Shown here piece by piece: positions 15,201 through 17,449 of a DNA stretch of 17,449 nucleotides; position 1 is the stretch's first letter, and each line of letters begins with the position of its first letter. Source of the DNA: Clostridiaceae bacterium (lineage in GTDB: Bacteria > Bacillota > Clostridia > Saccharofermentanales > UBA5734); assembly GCA_012727965.1 (NCBI GenBank), contig JAAYFZ010000056.1, positions 1 to 17,449 of the forward strand. The letters are read 5' to 3'. The position numbers and the translations under genes were made by a program. The notes below the pieces were generated by a model, which saw only the letters and a program-made list of their open reading frames with translations, had not been told where the DNA came from and searched no databases.

Positions 15201-16716
15201 TCATTGCGGTACAGCTATGCTGCGTGAAGGTCAAGATATACCATTTGAAACCTTCCTGGGTTTCAATGGCGACAAGCAGCCTGATATCGATCTCAACTTC
15301 TCGGGCGAGTATCAGCCGAGAGCACATAAATTTATCGAGGATATGTTCGGCTCAAGCCATACTTTTCGCGCCGGTACTATCGGCAGCTTCGCTGACAAAA
15401 ATGCCGAGGGTATGGTCCGCGGCTTCTTCGAAAAACAGGAGCAGTTCGCGACAAAAGCAGAGATCAAGCGGCTGGCTCAGGGTCTGATTGGTATTAAGCG
15501 TACGACCGGTCAGCATCCCGGCGGCATAGTCGTCGTACCAAAAGAACGCGATGTCTACGATTTCACGCCGATTCAGCATCCGGCTGATAAACGTGACGGC
15601 GGCACGATTACGACTCATTTTGATTTTAATGCTATGCACGATACGATCCTCAAGCTTGATATATTGGGTCATGATGATCCAACCATGCTAAAAATGCTTG
15701 GCGATTTGACCGGGGTTGATGTAAATACCATACCTATCCCGGATGAGAAGGTAATGTCCCTGTTTACATCTACTGAAGCTTTGGGTATACCTGAAGGCAA
15801 ATCGCCAGCCGGCTCAGCAACACTGGGGCTGCCTGAGATGGGCACGTTTATGGCGAGGGATATGGTCAAGGAAACACAGCCGACAAGATTTTATGATCTC
15901 GTTCAGCTGATGGGTCTATCGCATGGTACTGATGTCTGGAAGGGTAATGCCCAGGAACTGATCAGAAATGGTACCTGTTCGATCAACGAGGTCATCGGCT
16001 GTCGTGATACTATCATGACAGTTCTGATCTACAGCGGACTGCCGCCCAAGGCGTCTTTTGACATCATGGAAAAAGTAAGAACAGGCAAAGGCTTAAGCGA
16101 GGAGCATGAGCAGCTGATGCGGGACAACAATGTACCTGATTGGTATATCGATTCCTGCAAGAAGATCAAATACATGTTCCCGAAGGCACATGCTGCGGCA
16201 TATACGATTTCTTCGCTGCGTATAGCCTGGTTCAAGGTCTATCATCCTGAAGCTTATTATTGCGCATTTTTCACGGTCAGAGCTGATGAGTTTGACAGCA
16301 ATATTATGTGCAGACCGCCGGCAGAGGTACGAATCGACCGCGAACGCAGGCGCCAGCTCTTCCGTGAGTCGCCAGATCGTGAGCAAAAAATCTACTATAT
16401 TCTCGAATTGGTAGAGGAGATGCAGCTTAGAGGAATAGACTTCCTTCCTCTTGATATTTATAAGTCTTCGGCAGGCCTTTTTGTGCAGGAAGCCGAGGGC
16501 CTGATCAGACCACCTCTTGATGCCATCCCAGGTATCAGCAGTACTCTGGCTGAATCTATAGTCAGGGCTAGAGCTGATGGTCCGTTTAAATCCAAGGATG
16601 AGCTGATGCGCAGAGCTGGTGTTGGACAGAGCGCGGTAGAAACCTTAACAGCATCTGGCTGTCTGGGTGATATGCCAGACACCGCTCAGATGGATCTTTT
16701 TGAGATGATGGGTTAA
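12223..16716 (+). CDS. polC: DNA polymerase III alpha subunit, Gram-positive PolC type
   Basis: Protein of 1497 residues (B. subtilis about 1437), the replicative polymerase with built-in proofreading. In order: an N-terminal domain to about 165, a Pro/Gln-rich linker about 185-230, and an OB fold about 255-345. The PHP domain starts at IELHAHTKMS (H361, H363) and is split by a DEDD exonuclease: D453 and E455 in ALDVETTGL, D543 in AHNAFFDVGF, H602 and D607 in HHRAEDD. The palm follows, with catalytic D1021 and D1023 in PDIDLNF and D1146 in LDILGHDD. A four-cysteine zinc site is at C967/C970 and C992/C995, and helix-hairpin-helix residues lie near 1430-1480. The C-terminal QMDLF (1489-1493) fits a beta-clamp binding motif. 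The start overlaps the ispG stop by one base, and only a weak AGGA precedes it, so coupling is likely. Confidence 0.98.
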   Translation: MQADYKSFFAWLLPGHSILPELSDIGGTVEELTVKKTGTLLIRSAPERLCEPSLLCRLEEALEQKLDTREVIISQQMPAGLNSEDICNYTVELVPWMLRHLRLRNAFLASMLKNASFKHDSSRVEVHLQADCCSIIENSKMPELQDLCSNYQNLPATFCLIPVKGDIAEHSRKMDMKSSRLANEARTSSVDSSDPGPQVPPPTGAQTRPPQRAQSAANDKNTKPQRQYKRMPKAENMIWGRLNPELKVTPVKDLNSESGTVVIEGDTFALETREVSQGTRVLVKFAITDLTSSIQCILFAKPEEENELVESLKKGRVRVQAEISFDSQFANDLQARVLGVQKASARPGRQDQSEIKRIELHAHTKMSTKDAICDAASLVKMAASFGQSAVAVTDHGVVQSFPDACNTQQALKRKGKDIKVIYGLEGYLVDDGPSVCWGFDQDADLAEGFVALDVETTGLDPSENRVIEIAAVRFSPDGAGGWKTADRFVCFVDPGIPVPAKITEITGITSEMLRGGRVPLEAIHELADFIGDMPLVAHNAFFDVGFLRYEGFRTDSEADPRIKFNMPVIDTLAMSRALMPELNSHKLNLVCAALGVELGRHHRAEDDAEACGHALVALLAKAGATKMSRLNELVGHQNDDEILAHRREVNHIILLARDYVGLYNIYRLVSASHTKYFHSRPRIPRSLLQFFRHGIITGGACEAGEIYQKLLKMYKDNGSDYDRTKSALGDQELIGLARFYDYLEIQPVSNNQFYLRDPESGLDTVEDLENLNKLIVDLGKKTRRPVCATCDVHFLEKRDSEYRKILMSDMGYADAHLQPDLYFRTTDEMLAEFSYLGSSIAREVVIDNPAKIAESVKADMKPFPDGSFPPIIDSAADDVRKLTWDTARSIYEYEGEVPEIVRARVERELDSIIDNGFAIMYYIAHKLVKKSNDDGYIVGSRGSVGSSLVATFCGITEVNPLPPHHVCPDCHYSQFDTSGNYGSGYDLQPLDCPHCGTAMLREGQDIPFETFLGFNGDKQPDIDLNFSGEYQPRAHKFIEDMFGSSHTFRAGTIGSFADKNAEGMVRGFFEKQEQFATKAEIKRLAQGLIGIKRTTGQHPGGIVVVPKERDVYDFTPIQHPADKRDGGTITTHFDFNAMHDTILKLDILGHDDPTMLKMLGDLTGVDVNTIPIPDEKVMSLFTSTEALGIPEGKSPAGSATLGLPEMGTFMARDMVKETQPTRFYDLVQLMGLSHGTDVWKGNAQELIRNGTCSINEVIGCRDTIMTVLIYSGLPPKASFDIMEKVRTGKGLSEEHEQLMRDNNVPDWYIDSCKKIKYMFPKAHAAAYTISSLRIAWFKVYHPEAYYCAFFTVRADEFDSNIMCRPPAEVRIDRERRRQLFRESPDREQKIYYILELVEEMQLRGIDFLPLDIYKSSAGLFVQEAEGLIRPPLDAIPGISSTLAESIVRARADGPFKSKDELMRRAGVGQSAVETLTASGCLGDMPDTAQMDLFEMMG

Positions 16717-16721
16717 GCGAT

Positions 16722-17449
16722 ATGATGGTAGCGGCAAGAGATGCTTCATACTGCCGTGTCGTGCTGATGGAATCGACGCTGCAGTTCGACCGGGAATATA
16801 CTTATGCCATCCCTCAAGAATTGCGCGGTCAGGTTCTGCCCGGAAGCATAGTTGAGGTACCCTTCGGCCGCGGAAACCGCTGTGCCGATGCTTATTGCAT
16901 GGCTCTGCAGCTAAATCCACCGGATGATTTTTATATCAAGCCGATCCAGGCACTAAAATCTGACAGACCGGTATTAACCGCTGATCAGATCGAGCTGGCA
17001 GCTATGATGAAAGAACGGTATCTCTGTACTTATGGTGCTGCTCTGCGCTGTATGACACCTTCTACGGTAATCAGCGTCGGCGACCGCAAGGTAAGATTCG
17101 CTATGTTGATCGACCCTGCAGATGCAGCCAGAAGAATCGCTGCCGGTGAAATCGACCGTTTGGGTCATGTTCGTGTCATTCAGATGCTGCTTGAATATGA
17201 AACCGCTCCGACATATGAGCTGCAGTCAGCCTGTCAGGTTAGCCCGGCAGTGCTGAAAACGCTTGAGAAAAAAGGACTGATTTCCTTCTATCGCGGCGAG
17301 ATCAGACGTGAGCTTGAGACAGACTCTGATGATCATGAAATAGTAGATGATTTCATGCTGAATTCAGATCAGCAGCAGGCAGTCGAGAGGATCTGCAGCT
17401 CGATGAATACTGCCAGGGAGCTTGGAACTTTGCAGGAGTGTATGCTCTA
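16722..17449 (+). CDS. priA: Primosomal protein N' (replication restart helicase PriA), N-terminal part
   Basis: The frame stays open to the right edge, giving the first 242 residues of PriA, which binds stalled forks and reloads the replicative helicase. The 3'-DNA-binding domain covers about 10-105: YCRVVLMESTLQFDREYTYAIP, GSIVEVPFGRG at 41-51, and the family-typical ERYLCTYGAALRCMTP at 98-113. A winged-helix region follows (about 140-195: VIQMLLEYETAPTYELQSAC, then LKTLEKKGLI). The helicase begins at LNSDQQQAVERI (213-224). The Walker A motif should lie just beyond the edge. Two adjacent ATGs (16722 and 16725) could start it. No clear Shine-Dalgarno sequence is seen and the polC stop is 5 nt upstream, so translation is probably coupled. 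Its place right after polC differs from the rimP-nusA order I would expect. Confidence 0.93.
   Translation, partial: MMVAARDASYCRVVLMESTLQFDREYTYAIPQELRGQVLPGSIVEVPFGRGNRCADAYCMALQLNPPDDFYIKPIQALKSDRPVLTADQIELAAMMKERYLCTYGAALRCMTPSTVISVGDRKVRFAMLIDPADAARRIAAGEIDRLGHVRVIQMLLEYETAPTYELQSACQVSPAVLKTLEKKGLISFYRGEIRRELETDSDDHEIVDDFMLNSDQQQAVERICSSMNTARELGTLQECML

Noticed and set aside
15017..15487. Open frame of 156 codons on the plus strand in another frame within polC.
   Set aside because: It overlaps the polymerase palm and zinc site of polC, has no recognisable protein features and no ribosome binding site of note.
1..17449. Search for mobile elements, CRISPR arrays, tRNA or rRNA genes, prophage or defence genes.
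   Set aside because: No transposase-like frame, regularly spaced repeats, or tRNA/rRNA sequence was seen. The content is core housekeeping genes plus a peptidase/acetyltransferase pair.

Overview
The window is a conserved housekeeping segment of a bacterial chromosome. The organism is most likely a low-to-mid GC member of the Bacillota, of Clostridia type. Three things point there: a Gram-positive PolC-type DNA polymerase III, strong AGGAGG ribosome binding sites, and the order rpsB-tsf-pyrH-frr-uppS-cdsA-dxr-rseP-ispG-polC. Having dxr and ispG means the MEP isoprenoid pathway is used. I cannot name a genus from the sequence alone.

Layout. Positions 1-410 hold the 3' end of a Cof-type HAD phosphatase. 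Its probable intrinsic terminator (482-512) lies inside the 3' coding end of the convergent neighbour. Positions 448-3444 hold a two-gene minus-strand operon: an M20 dipeptidase with an unusual N-terminal cysteine-bearing domain, followed by a tandem-GNAT acetyltransferase. The intergenic region 3445-3655 is the longest non-coding stretch (211 bp). It carries two divergent sigma-A-like promoters whose -35 hexamers overlap, plus a structured rpsB leader. Every gene from 3656 to the right edge is on the plus strand: rpsB and tsf, a strong terminator, pyrH, a new promoter, then frr, uppS, cdsA, dxr, rseP, ispG, polC and the first 242 codons of priA. No stretch longer than 300 bp lacks a gene.

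How the genes fit together. rpsB (S2), tsf (EF-Ts) and frr (ribosome recycling factor) serve translation. pyrH makes UDP. dxr and ispG make isoprenoid precursors that UppS turns into the undecaprenyl carrier of cell-wall synthesis. CdsA makes CDP-diacylglycerol for phospholipids. RseP is an intramembrane protease. polC and priA serve replication elongation and restart. Several junctions overlap or nearly touch (uppS/cdsA ATGA, ispG/polC TAATG, polC/priA 5 nt apart), which suggests translational coupling.

No mobile element, CRISPR array, tRNA, rRNA or defence/accessory system was seen, and I do not claim an undescribed system. The most interesting signals are regulatory: the shared -35 region, a hairpin that may bridge an overly long Shine-Dalgarno spacing at uppS, a terminator embedded in a convergent coding region, and the fused N-terminal domain of the M20 peptidase.
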